Shown: piece by piece, positions 26,002-33,559 of the stretch | How positions within the stretch are numbered: the first letter of the stretch is position 1 | How the letters are laid out: each line of letters opens with the position of its first letter | Assembly (NCBI RefSeq): GCF_900100395.1 | Contig: NZ_FNFB01000029.1 | Location: forward strand, 29,259 to 93,258 | Source of the DNA: Nonomuraea maritima | GTDB taxonomy: Bacteria > Actinomycetota > Actinomycetes > Streptosporangiales > Streptosporangiaceae | Length of the DNA: 64,000 bases | Direction of reading: 5' to 3' | The notes under the pieces: model-generated | What the model was told of the DNA's origin: nothing | What the model saw: only the letters and a program-made list of their open reading frames with translations | Databases searched by the model: none | Program-made: the position numbers and the translations under genes

Positions 26002-26843
26002 GAGCCCGCCTGTTCCCTCATGAGCACCGGCCACGCCGCGTGCAGCGCCGAGCGCCAGTGCCGGATCGGCGTCCACCGGGTGTGCGCCAGCACGCCGCTG
26101 ACCGGCCGCGCGGCGGGACGGGGATACGCCGACGACGGCACCGGACGTACGCGTTCCTGGTCGGTGCCGAGCAGGGTGAAGATCTCCCTGGCGAAGCCGC
26201 ACCACGTCGTCGAGCCCGCGCTCGTGCCGTGGTAGACGCCCGGCGGCAGGTCGGAGGCCGCCAGCCGGACCAGGTAGTCGGCCAGGTCGGCCGCCCACGT
26301 CGGCTGGCCGTGCTGGTCGTCCACCACGTCCACCGTCGCCCGCTCGCCGGCCAGCCTGACCATGGTTCTGACGAAGTTCGCGCCCCGCGCGCCGTACAGC
26401 CACGCGGTGCGCACCACGTAGTGCCCGTGCTCCAGCGCCGCCCGCTCACCTTCCAGCTTGGTCCTGCCGTACGCGTTGACCGGCCCGGTCGGCGCGTCCT
26501 CCGCGTACGGCTCGGCAGCCGCGCCGTCGAAGACGTAGTCCGTGGAGACGTGCACGAGCTTCGCCCCGGTCACCGCGCACGCCTCGGCCAGCCGGCGCAC
26601 CGCGTGGCCGTTGACCGCCAGCGCCTGTTCCTCGTGGGCCTCGGCCGCGTCCACGGCGGTCCAGGCGGCGCAGTTGACCACCACGTCCGGCCGGTACGCG
26701 CGGACCAGGTCGTCCACCGCGCGCCTGTCGCACAGGTCCAGCTCCGACCGGGCGAGCCCGAGCACCGGCTGCCCTGTGCGCGCCGCCCGGTCGAGCACGT
26801 CGGCGGCCAACATGCCCCCGGCGCCCGTGACCAGCCATCTCAT
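25983..26843 (-). CDS. rmlD: dTDP-4-dehydrorhamnose reductase
   Basis: The 286-residue SDR has an RmlD-type N-terminus (RWLVTGAGGMLAADVLDRA), VVNCAAWTAVDAAE, VSTDYVFDG and the catalytic YGRTK. It reduces dTDP-4-keto-rhamnose to dTDP-L-rhamnose with NAD(P)H. It is the last gene in rmlA-rmlB-rmlD order, 28 bp after rmlB. The Rossmann loop is GAGGMLA rather than the commoner G-x-x-G-Q-L-G, an acceptable variation. Confidence 0.92.
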   Translation of the reverse strand: MRWLVTGAGGMLAADVLDRAARTGQPVLGLARSELDLCDRRAVDDLVRAYRPDVVVNCAAWTAVDAAEAHEEQALAVNGHAVRRLAEACAVTGAKLVHVSTDYVFDGAAAEPYAEDAPTGPVNAYGRTKLEGERAALEHGHYVVRTAWLYGARGANFVRTMVRLAGERATVDVVDDQHGQPTWAADLADYLVRLAASDLPPGVYHGTSAGSTTWCGFAREIFTLLGTDQERVRPVPSSAYPRPAARPVSGVLAHTRWTPIRHWRSALHAAWPVLMREQAGSQCSVA

Positions 26844-26871
26844 GCCGCCTCCCGGCGTAAGCCTCCGGCCA

Positions 26872-27810
26872 TCACGACTCCCACCAGTCGCGGTGCTCGG
26901 CGTACCAGCGGACCGTGTCCTTGAGCCCCTGCTCGAACGGGATCTCCGGGCGGTAGCCGAGCGCCCGCAGCTTGGAGTCGTCCAGCGAGTACCGGCGGTC
27001 GTGGCCCTTGCGGTCCTCGACGTACTCGACCATGTCCCAGTCGCGGCCGCAGGCCGCCAGCAGGCGGGCGGTGAGCTCCCTGTTGGTCAGCTCCTCCGTG
27101 CCCGCGATGTGGTAGACCTCGCCGGGTTCGCCCTGCTCGGCGACCAGGCGGATGCCCGCGCAGTGGTCCTCGACGTGGATCCAGTCGCGGACGTTGCCGC
27201 CGTCGCCGTACAGCGGCACCTTCCTGCCGCGCAGCAGGTTCGTGACGAAAAGCGGGATGACCTTCTCGGGGTACTGCCGGGGCCCGTAGTTGTTGCCGCA
27301 CCGGGTGATCGAGACATCGAGCCCGTACGTGATCGCGTACGCGCGGGCCACCAGGTCTCCGGCCGCCTTCGACGCCGAGTACGGCGAGCGCGGGCGCACC
27401 GGCGCGGTCTCGTCCCACGAGCCGGTGTCGATCGAGCCGTACACCTCGTCGGTGGACACCTGCACCACCTTCGGCACCCCCGCGTCCAGGCACGCCTGCA
27501 GCAGCGTCTGGGTGCCGAGCGCGTTCGTGCGCATGAACGCGCCCGCCTCGGCGATCGAGCGGTCGACGTGGGACTCGGCGGCGAAGTTGACCACCAGGTC
27601 GTGGCCGGGGACGACCTCGGCCAGCAGCCCGGCGTCGCAGATGTCGCCGTGCACGAACTCGTGCGGCACCCTTTCGAGGTTGGCGCGGTTGCCCGCGTAC
27701 GTGAGCTTGTCGAGCACGGTCACCCGCAGATCGGGCGCTGTGTTGTGCAGGTACCGGACGAAATGGGAGCCGATGAATCCCGCGCCCCCCGTCACCAGGA
27801 CTCTTGTCAT
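26872..27810 (-). CDS. rmlB: dTDP-glucose 4,6-dehydratase
   Basis: The 312-residue enzyme has GGAGFIGSHFVRYL, FAAESHVDRSI, VSTDEVYGS with the D-E catalytic pair, YSASKAAGD, and RCGNNYGPRQYPEK, all hallmarks of RmlB. It makes dTDP-4-keto-6-deoxyglucose, the branch point to rhamnose and to other deoxysugars. It directly abuts rmlA without any gap. Its product could also feed the C-methyltransferases in this locus. Confidence 0.95.
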   Translation of the reverse strand: MTRVLVTGGAGFIGSHFVRYLHNTAPDLRVTVLDKLTYAGNRANLERVPHEFVHGDICDAGLLAEVVPGHDLVVNFAAESHVDRSIAEAGAFMRTNALGTQTLLQACLDAGVPKVVQVSTDEVYGSIDTGSWDETAPVRPRSPYSASKAAGDLVARAYAITYGLDVSITRCGNNYGPRQYPEKVIPLFVTNLLRGRKVPLYGDGGNVRDWIHVEDHCAGIRLVAEQGEPGEVYHIAGTEELTNRELTARLLAACGRDWDMVEYVEDRKGHDRRYSLDDSKLRALGYRPEIPFEQGLKDTVRWYAEHRDWWES

Positions 27811-28875
27811 TTAACCGATTTGCACCTTGCTGTGATCGCCCAGGATGAGCCGGTGGGCTCTGGGCGTGTTCGGCGACGGGGTGACCTCGACGTCGTGGCC
27901 GATCAGCGACGACTCGATCCGGCCGACCCCGGCGATGGATGCCCTCGGCAGCACGATCGAGTACTCGATCTCGCTGCCCGTGACGACGCAGGCGGCGCCG
28001 ATGGAGGTGAAGGGACCGACGTAGCTGTCGAGGATCCGCGCCCCCGCGCCGATGATGGCCGGGCCGACCAGGCGTGAGCGCTCCACCACCGCCCCGGCCT
28101 CGACGACGACCCGGCCGACCAGCTCGCTGGCCTCGTCGACGCTCCCGTGGACGCGGGGCTCGACCGACTCCAGGACCAGCCGGTTGACCTCCAGCATGTC
28201 GGTGACGTTGCCGGTGTCCTTCCAGTACCCGGAGATCTGCGACGAATCCACGCGCAGACCGTCCTCGATCAGCTCCTGGATGGCGTCGGTGATCTCCAGC
28301 TCGCCCCGCCGCGACGGCTTGAGCCGGGCGACCGCCTCGTGCACGGCCGGGCCGAACAGGTAGACGCCGACCAGCGCGAGATCGCTCTTGGGGTGGACGG
28401 GCTTCTCCTCGAGCCCGATCACGCGGCCCTCCGCGTCCAGTTCGGCCACGCCGAACTGGCTCGGGTCGGCGACCTTGGTCAGCATGATCTGCGCGGCCGG
28501 CCGCTCGCGGGCGAACCGGTCCACCAGCGCGGTGATGCCGCCCACCACGAAGTTGTCGCCCAGGTACATGACGAAGTCCTCGTCGCCGAGGTAGTCGCGG
28601 GCGATCAGCACGCCGTGGGCCAGCCCGAGCGGCGCCTCCTGCCGCAGGTACGTGACCCGCAGCCCGAACGCCGAGCCGTCACCGACGGCCGCCTCGATCT
28701 CGGCGTGCGTGTCGCCGACCACGAGGCCGACGTCCGTGATGCCGGCCTCGGCGATGGCCTCCAGGCCGTAGAACAGGACGGGCTTGTTCGCCACCGGGAC
28801 GAGTTGCTTGGCCGAGGTGTGCGTGATGGGCCGCAGCCGTGTGCCCGACCCTCCGGCGAGCACGAGTGCCTTCAC
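27811..28875 (-). CDS. rmlA: Glucose-1-phosphate thymidylyltransferase, long actinobacterial form
   Basis: The 354-residue protein starts KALVLAGGSGTRLRPITHTSAKQL and has the VMYLGDNFV metal/dTTP site, LEEKPVHPKSDLALVGVY and YWKDTGNVTDML. The last ~110 residues form a left-handed beta-helix extension, as in StrD-type enzymes. The start is GTG 28875, three bases inside the intergenic step from the phosphoglycosyl transferase gene. Longer upstream starts lack support. Confidence 0.93.
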   Translation of the reverse strand: MKALVLAGGSGTRLRPITHTSAKQLVPVANKPVLFYGLEAIAEAGITDVGLVVGDTHAEIEAAVGDGSAFGLRVTYLRQEAPLGLAHGVLIARDYLGDEDFVMYLGDNFVVGGITALVDRFARERPAAQIMLTKVADPSQFGVAELDAEGRVIGLEEKPVHPKSDLALVGVYLFGPAVHEAVARLKPSRRGELEITDAIQELIEDGLRVDSSQISGYWKDTGNVTDMLEVNRLVLESVEPRVHGSVDEASELVGRVVVEAGAVVERSRLVGPAIIGAGARILDSYVGPFTSIGAACVVTGSEIEYSIVLPRASIAGVGRIESSLIGHDVEVTPSPNTPRAHRLILGDHSKVQIG

Positions 28876-28877
28876 CG

Positions 28878-30332
28878 CTAGTACGCCCCTTCTCCACGCG
28901 TGACGACCGACCAGGTCTTCCACAGGATCTGCAGGTCGAGGATGAGCGACCAGTTCTCCACGTAACGCAGATCGAGGCGTACGGACTCCTCCCAGGTGAG
29001 GTCGGAGCGGCCGCTGACCTGCCACAGACCGGTGATGCCTGGTTTGACCACGAGGCGGCGGCGGACGTCGCCGCCGTACTGGTCGACCTCTTCCGGTAAC
29101 GGCGGGCGGGGGCCGACCAGCGACATCTCCCCGCGCAGGACGTTGAGCAGCTGGGGCAGCTCGTCCAGAGAATATTTACGGAGGAAAGCGCCGACTCTGG
29201 TGATTCTTGGATCGTTCCGGATCTTGAACAGCACGCCGTCGAAATCGTTGGCGTCGAGGAGGGCTCCCTTGAGTTGCTCTGCGTCCACCACCATGGTTCG
29301 AAATTTCACCACACGGAACTCTTTGCCCCTTTTGCCGACTCGCGTCTGGAAGAACATCGCGGGACCCGGGCTCGTCATCCGGATCACGGCGGCGATCATC
29401 AGCATCGGCAGCGCCAGCCCCAGCAGCGCGGCCCCCGCGACCACCCGGTCGAACGCCGTCTTCACGAACTGTCGCATGCCGTCGAACTCGGGATGCTCCA
29501 CGTGCATCAGCGGCATCCCCGCGACCGGACGGATGCTGATGCGCGGCCCCGCCACGTCGAGCAGCGCCGGGGCCACGAACAGGTCGGTCCGCGTGGCCTC
29601 CAGGCTCCAGGCCAGCCGGCGCAGCGCGGCGCCGTCCAGTTCTGGGCAGGCCAACACGGCCACGGCGTCGGCGCCCTCGCGCCTGACCACGCCGACCACG
29701 TCGCCGAACGACCCCAGTACCGGCACCCCGTCGAGGTCGGCGTCCAGCGCGTCCTCGGGGAGGCAGGCGCCCACCACCTCCATCCCGTGGTACGGCTGCC
29801 GCCTGAACTGCATCACCAGGTCGAGGATCGACTCGCGGTGCCCGACCGCGATCACCTGGCGCATGTACTCGCCGACCGCCCGCCTGCGGTGCAGGTGCTT
29901 GCGCATCCGGTGGCGGAAGAACAGCGTGGCCAGCAGCGCCAGCGGCAGCATCGCCATCACGAAGCTCCGCGCGATCGGCGTCTGCGTGGCGTACGCCAGG
30001 ATGGCGACGGCCGCCATGAGACTGACACCGCCGTTGAAGACGGCCTTGAACTCGTCCGAACCCTCACCGTTGGCGCGCTGCCGGTACGCGCCCCCCGTCA
30101 TGAGCGCGAGCGGCCAGGCCGCGACCAGGCCCACCCCGAGCAGGTACTCCTCCAGCGGGATGTACACCCCGGCGACGAGCCGCACCGTCAGCACGCAGAC
30201 GCAGGCCAGCAGCACACATGCGGTGTCGCCGCATAACAGCAGTCGTAAGTACGCCCGTGTCCAGATACTGGACGCGGGGCGTAAGCCACTCTTGGGGAGC
30301 ACAACAGCGGACTCCCCGGTCCCCACCCTCAT
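28878..30332 (-). CDS. Undecaprenyl-phosphate glycosyl-1-phosphate transferase (WbaP/polyprenyl PGT)
   Basis: The 484-residue protein has an N-terminal four-to-five-helix membrane region, a central CoA-binding-like Rossmann domain (~residues 150-290), a re-entrant helix and the catalytic bacterial sugar transferase domain: FRTMVVDAEQ, KYSLDELPQLLNVLRGEMSLVGPRPPLPEEV, PGITGLWQVSGRSDLTWEE. It initiates EPS assembly by moving hexose-1-phosphate to undecaprenyl phosphate. Start MRVGTGES (30332) is preferred; a TTG/GTG-type start upstream would add 18 poorly conserved residues that run through the palindromic region. Confidence 0.93.
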   Translation of the reverse strand: MRVGTGESAVVLPKSGLRPASSIWTRAYLRLLLCGDTACVLLACVCVLTVRLVAGVYIPLEEYLLGVGLVAAWPLALMTGGAYRQRANGEGSDEFKAVFNGGVSLMAAVAILAYATQTPIARSFVMAMLPLALLATLFFRHRMRKHLHRRRAVGEYMRQVIAVGHRESILDLVMQFRRQPYHGMEVVGACLPEDALDADLDGVPVLGSFGDVVGVVRREGADAVAVLACPELDGAALRRLAWSLEATRTDLFVAPALLDVAGPRISIRPVAGMPLMHVEHPEFDGMRQFVKTAFDRVVAGAALLGLALPMLMIAAVIRMTSPGPAMFFQTRVGKRGKEFRVVKFRTMVVDAEQLKGALLDANDFDGVLFKIRNDPRITRVGAFLRKYSLDELPQLLNVLRGEMSLVGPRPPLPEEVDQYGGDVRRRLVVKPGITGLWQVSGRSDLTWEESVRLDLRYVENWSLILDLQILWKTWSVVTRGEGAY

Positions 30333-30376
30333 AGCACCACCCTGACAACTCCGCGCACCGCGATACCGTGACATTT

Positions 30377-30411
30377 CTCGAGTCACTCGAGTTCACATGT
30401 CCCACGTGAAC
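30377..30411. promoter_or_regulatory. Two adjoining palindromes upstream of the phosphoglycosyl transferase
   Basis: CTCGAGTCACTCGAG (30377-30391) is a perfect 7-1-7 palindrome. It shares its last G with GTTCACATGTCCCACGTGAAC (30391-30411), whose 9-base arms match at 8 positions. They lie 45-79 bp before the ATG at 30332 and follow a locally less GC-rich stretch (30420-30600). The arrangement suggests operators for one or two repressors or activators governing the first EPS step. Confidence 0.6.
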
Positions 30412-30586
30412 AAGGGCGGGCGGCCCCCCATAAACATTAAAGATCCGTTCCAACATGGGGAATGGCGTCAAATGTCCACAACCGGACGACTTATGGTCTT
30501 GACGGAACGGTCCAAAAGCGTATATGGGACCCGAAAAAACGCCGCATTTGAGACGCTATTCGGCGTTATTGTGGCTCGTGAGGGGA

Positions 30587-30937
30587 TTAGTCGTATTCGA
30601 AATCCGGCAGCGCGGACGGCGGGTCGGGGCTGCGCCAGACGACCACCATGCCGTCACGCTCGGCGCCGGCCGCCACGTGCAGCCGTTCCACGTCGAAATC
30701 GGGCAGATAGCGCAGACGGGCGAGGAAAGTCGCATCGGTGGCCGAACGCGGCACGACACAGCCTTCGCCGGCACGGTCGAGAAGGACAAAAAGGACGTCC
30801 GCCCCAGTTTCGGTGACGACACGGACCTCCACCACGTCCTCCCAGGCGAGAGCTTCGACGCTGCCGTCCGCGTAGTGACGGGTGACGCCCTCTTCCGTGA
30901 CGTACACGTAGGAGTCCGGCATCGGATCGCCGTGCAT
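30587..30937 (-). CDS. Conserved hypothetical protein, 116 aa
   Basis: The small cytoplasmic protein opens MPDSYVYVTEEGVTRHYADG (an inner ATG at 30922 is a possible start) and continues with LAWEDVVEVRVVT and CVVPRSATD. The alternating strands resemble PH-like beta sandwiches common in actinomycete hypothetical proteins. No catalytic motif or membrane segment is seen. The gene stands alone between the EPS promoter region and a GntR gene. A role linked to either neighbour is not indicated. Confidence 0.6.
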   Translation of the reverse strand: MHGDPMPDSYVYVTEEGVTRHYADGSVEALAWEDVVEVRVVTETGADVLFVLLDRAGEGCVVPRSATDATFLARLRYLPDFDVERLHVAAGAERDGMVVVWRSPDPPSALPDFEYD

Positions 30938-30999
30938 GGCCGCGATTCTCGCGACTTACGTACCTACCCGCAAGGGCTCCCCCCGGCTCCCGCCGTTTC

Positions 31000-31623
31000 T
31001 CAGGAACGGCCCCAGGAGTGGCTGAGGTGCTCGGCCACGGCGGCCCGCGCCCGCTCGGCGGGGCCGTGCGCGATGGCGTCCAGCAGCGCGCGGTGCTCCC
31101 TGACCAGGACGTCACGGTCGCGGTAGACCTCCCGCAGCCGCACGAGGCCGAGCCGCGTCTCGGCGGCGAGCGCGCCGTAGAGCCGTTCGAGGCGGGGGCT
31201 GCCGACCGCGTCGATGAGCGCCTGGTGCAGGGCCATGTGCTCGGCCACCGCCTCCGACCAGGGCGCGTCCGCCGGCAGGGCCGCCATGCGGTACAGCGCG
31301 GCCTCGGCCTCCGGCACCTCCCGCCCTGACACGGCCTGCGCCATCAGGTCTTCCAGGGGGCGGCGTACGTACATGAGGTCGTCGAGGTCGGCGAGCGTCA
31401 CCTCGGGGACGTACGCGCTGCGGTTGCGCTCGCGCCGCAACAGCCCTTCGTGCACGAGCGTCGCCAGCGCCTCGCGCACGGTGGGCCGGGCCACGCCGTA
31501 GAAGGCGGCGATCTCCTGCTCGGGCAGCGGGGTGCCGGGCGCGATCTCGCCGGACAGCACCCTGCTGCGCAGGGCGTCGGCCAGGGCGCCGACGGTCGAG
31601 ACAGGTCTGAGCGGCAACGTCAC
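31000..31623 (-). CDS. GntR family transcriptional regulator (FadR/FCD subfamily)
   Basis: The 207-residue regulator has an N-terminal winged helix (LRSRVLSGEIAPGTPLPEQEIAAFYGVARPTVREALATL) and an all-helical FCD ligand domain with HMALHQALIDAVGSPRLERLY (metal-binding His). GTG 31623 overlaps the EamA gene stop as GTGA, so regulator and transporter are one operon. Two TTGTC-N-GACAA palindromes just upstream of the EamA gene fit the FCD-GntR operator style and suggest autoregulation. Confidence 0.9.
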   Translation of the reverse strand: MTLPLRPVSTVGALADALRSRVLSGEIAPGTPLPEQEIAAFYGVARPTVREALATLVHEGLLRRERNRSAYVPEVTLADLDDLMYVRRPLEDLMAQAVSGREVPEAEAALYRMAALPADAPWSEAVAEHMALHQALIDAVGSPRLERLYGALAAETRLGLVRLREVYRDRDVLVREHRALLDAIAHGPAERARAAVAEHLSHSWGRS

Positions 31624-32555
31624 GGATGCGACTCTAGCTCGCTTTCCACCGCGCCCCTCCCCTTCCGTACGGGGTAGGTCTCGGGCACCGCCACGACCAC
31701 GAGGGCGAGGGCCAGCAGGACGAGCCCGGCGACCGACACCGATGTCAGGCGTTCGCCGAGCACGACCAGGCCGAGCAGCGCGGCGACCGCCGGTTCGGCG
31801 AGCGCCAGCGTGGCGGCCGTGGCCACGGGAGTCGTGCGCAGCCCCCGTCCGTACAGCAGGTACGACAGCGCCGTGGTGCCGAGCCCCAGGTAGAGGACGG
31901 CGAGCAGGGCCCGCGGCTCGGCCACCCACCCGAAGCCGTTCACGAGGAGGATCGGCAGCATGATCAGTGCGGCCCCGCCGAACATCACCCCCATCACGGC
32001 GTTCGACTCGGCTCCCCGGCCGATCGCGCGGGCCGCCGTGACGGCGTAGAAGGCGTACAGCAGGCCACCCAGCAGCGCGAGCAGGACCCCGGACACCATC
32101 CGCTCGCCCGCCTGCGCCCCGCCGCCGACGATCAGCGCCGCGCAGCCGCAGACCGCGGCCGTGGTGGCGAGCGTCCAGCGGCGGCTCGGCCGCCGTCCGT
32201 GCAGGAGCCAGGACAGCAGCCCGGTGAACACCGGGCCGCTGCCGATGGAGACGACCGTGCCGATGGCGACGCCCGTGCGGCTCACGGCCGCGAAGTAGCA
32301 GAGCTGGTACGCGGCCACCGCGACCGCGCCGAGCAGCAGGCCCGGTGTGACGATCCGGCCGCGAAGCCGGGCCGGCGTGACGGTCCGGCCCTGCCGGGCG
32401 GCGCCGAGCCCGGCCACGAGCGCGAGCGCGGCTCCCCCTATGACCAGCCGGGCGGCCGCGAGGGACACGGAGTCGGCGGAGACGAGCAGTCCGGCGGTGC
32501 CGGCCGTACCCCAGAGCACGGAGGCGCCGACGACGGCGAGCGGTCCCTTGTTCAT
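31620..32555 (-). CDS. EamA (DMT superfamily) metabolite exporter
   Basis: The 311-residue membrane protein has ten hydrophobic helices in two repeated EamA halves (AVVGASVLWGTAGTAGLLV; LALLGGLLYAFYAVTAARA). Such proteins export amino acids, nucleotides or drugs. ATG 32555 is chosen because an upstream TTG at 32573 lies inside an operator palindrome. It lacks a clear Shine-Dalgarno sequence. Coupling to the GntR gene suggests that the regulator's ligand is, or resembles, the exported compound. Confidence 0.87.
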   Translation of the reverse strand: MNKGPLAVVGASVLWGTAGTAGLLVSADSVSLAAARLVIGGAALALVAGLGAARQGRTVTPARLRGRIVTPGLLLGAVAVAAYQLCYFAAVSRTGVAIGTVVSIGSGPVFTGLLSWLLHGRRPSRRWTLATTAAVCGCAALIVGGGAQAGERMVSGVLLALLGGLLYAFYAVTAARAIGRGAESNAVMGVMFGGAALIMLPILLVNGFGWVAEPRALLAVLYLGLGTTALSYLLYGRGLRTTPVATAATLALAEPAVAALLGLVVLGERLTSVSVAGLVLLALALVVVAVPETYPVRKGRGAVESELESHP

Positions 32556-32562
32556 GGAGGCA

Positions 32563-32620
32563 TTGTCTGACAACCAGACAACACACCGCTAGGGGTTATC
32601 GGGAAGATTGTCAGACAATC
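32563..32620. promoter_or_regulatory. Two GntR-type operator palindromes upstream of the EamA-gntR operon
   Basis: TTGTCTGACAA (32563-32573) and GATTGTCAGACAATC (32606-32620) share the TTGTC-N-GACAA core, with centres 45 bp apart. A lone half-site GACAAC lies between them (32578-32583). The second site covers the stop codon of the upstream small gene. Spacing of about four helical turns is compatible with cooperative binding by a dimeric regulator such as the GntR protein encoded at 31000-31623. Confidence 0.7.
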
Positions 32621-32988
32621 TCTTCCAACAGTCGGTCGAGCGTCCGCCCTGCCGGGGCCTTCACCTCCTCCACGTAGTCGTCCAGCACGGCCACGGCGTC
32701 ATGGACGTCCTTCACCGTCCTGCGCGGCAGCTCCAGCAGCGTCTCGTGCTCGGCGGTGATGCCGCCCTCGATGTGGAAGACGTCGCCCGACGCCGCGATG
32801 GAGACCTCGAACCGCACTTCACGGCCGTCGGGCAGGATGAACGCGGTGCCGACCCGCGCACCGCCGGAGGGCAGGAAATACGAGAAATGCTCGCTTCTCA
32901 TGAAGGAGTGACGTAATTCCGCGAGGATCTCCGATGCCCGGCTCAGCGCCTCCAGCAACTCAGCCGCGGCCAGACTCTCGCCGTCCAC
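32611..32988 (-). CDS. Hypothetical protein, about 125 aa
   Basis: The protein (from GTG 32988: VDGESLAAAELLEALS) shows an amphipathic helix followed by beta-rich sequence (FLPSGGARVGTAFILPDG, FEVSIAASGDVFHIEGG) and ends in a second helix region. No family is recognised with certainty. The start is uncertain: a CTG-preceded frame extends upstream after GGGGTGGGG. Its stop lies inside the second GntR operator palindrome, placing it in line with, but probably outside, the EamA-gntR operon. Confidence 0.55.
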   Translation of the reverse strand: MDGESLAAAELLEALSRASEILAELRHSFMRSEHFSYFLPSGGARVGTAFILPDGREVRFEVSIAASGDVFHIEGGITAEHETLLELPRRTVKDVHDAVAVLDDYVEEVKAPAGRTLDRLLEEIV

Positions 32989-33043
32989 CCGAAAAGGGTA
33001 ATTCAGCTCCCCACCCCCTGACCAGCCGCCCCATGACGGACGG

Positions 33044-33487
33044 TCACCCCGGAGCGCAACCGGGCTCCTGGGCCGTGTCGAGGAACGCGCGCAGCAGTCG
33101 GGCCAGGTCACGGCGATCCTTCGTTGACATGCCGCCGAAGATGTCCGCGCTGACCTGCTCCTGGAGGCCCGCGATCCGGTCGATCGCACCGAGGCCGGCG
33201 TCGGTGAGCGTGAGCCGGAACGCCCGACGGTCGTCCGGATCCGGCCTTCTCGCGACCAGGCCCTCCGATTCGAGCGCGTCCACCAGGGGGGTGATCGCGC
33301 GTCCGCTGACGCCGAGCGCGTCCGCCAGATCCCGCATCCGGCTTCCCGGGCGTTGACCCAGGGTGGTCAGCAGGCGCACCCGGGCCGCAGAGAGCCCGTG
33401 CTCGCCGAATCTCGCCCTCCCCTGCTGCGCGAAAGCCCGGTACGCGGCCACCAGCAACTCGCCCAGTTCCGTTGCTCCACTTGACAT
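33044..33487 (-). CDS. MarR family transcriptional regulator
   Basis: The 147-residue winged-helix protein has LSAARVRLLTTLGQRPGSRMRDLADALGVSGRAITPLVDALESEGLVARRPDPDDRR, with the D-x-R wing typical of MarR proteins. No Cys is positioned as in OhrR. It is divergent from an NmrA-like gene 72 bp away, with an inverted repeat between them, so it most likely represses that gene and itself. Confidence 0.9.
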   Translation of the reverse strand: MSSGATELGELLVAAYRAFAQQGRARFGEHGLSAARVRLLTTLGQRPGSRMRDLADALGVSGRAITPLVDALESEGLVARRPDPDDRRAFRLTLTDAGLGAIDRIAGLQEQVSADIFGGMSTKDRRDLARLLRAFLDTAQEPGCAPG

Positions 33488-33509
33488 CGACTGCGCTCCT
33501 TCGTTAATG

Positions 33510-33538
33510 CTGAACTAGGTAACTATCCATAGGTTCAG
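33510..33538. promoter_or_regulatory. Candidate MarR operator between marR-like and nmrA-like genes
   Basis: An imperfect inverted repeat has outer arms CTGAAC (33510-33515) and GTTCAG (33533-33538), with TAGG/ATAGG inside. It spans most of the 72-bp divergent intergenic region and includes the less GC-rich TAACTATCCATA. A regulator bound there would cover both promoters. Confidence 0.5.
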
Positions 33539-33559
33539 TAAATCCTGCGGGAGGAAGAC

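Noticed and set aside
6891..30453. ECF sigma-type promoter shared by the EPS operons (GGAAC boxes)
   Set aside because: TTGGAACG occurs upstream of two operons, but neither has a matching -10 (CGTT/GTC) at 16-17 bp, and the similarity of 8 bases may be chance.
31000..32586. Apparent fusion of EamA and GntR regions into one 528-residue protein
   Set aside because: The first half is the shadow of the EamA gene. GntR starts at GTG 31623, and EamA is read in a different frame with a GTGA overlap.
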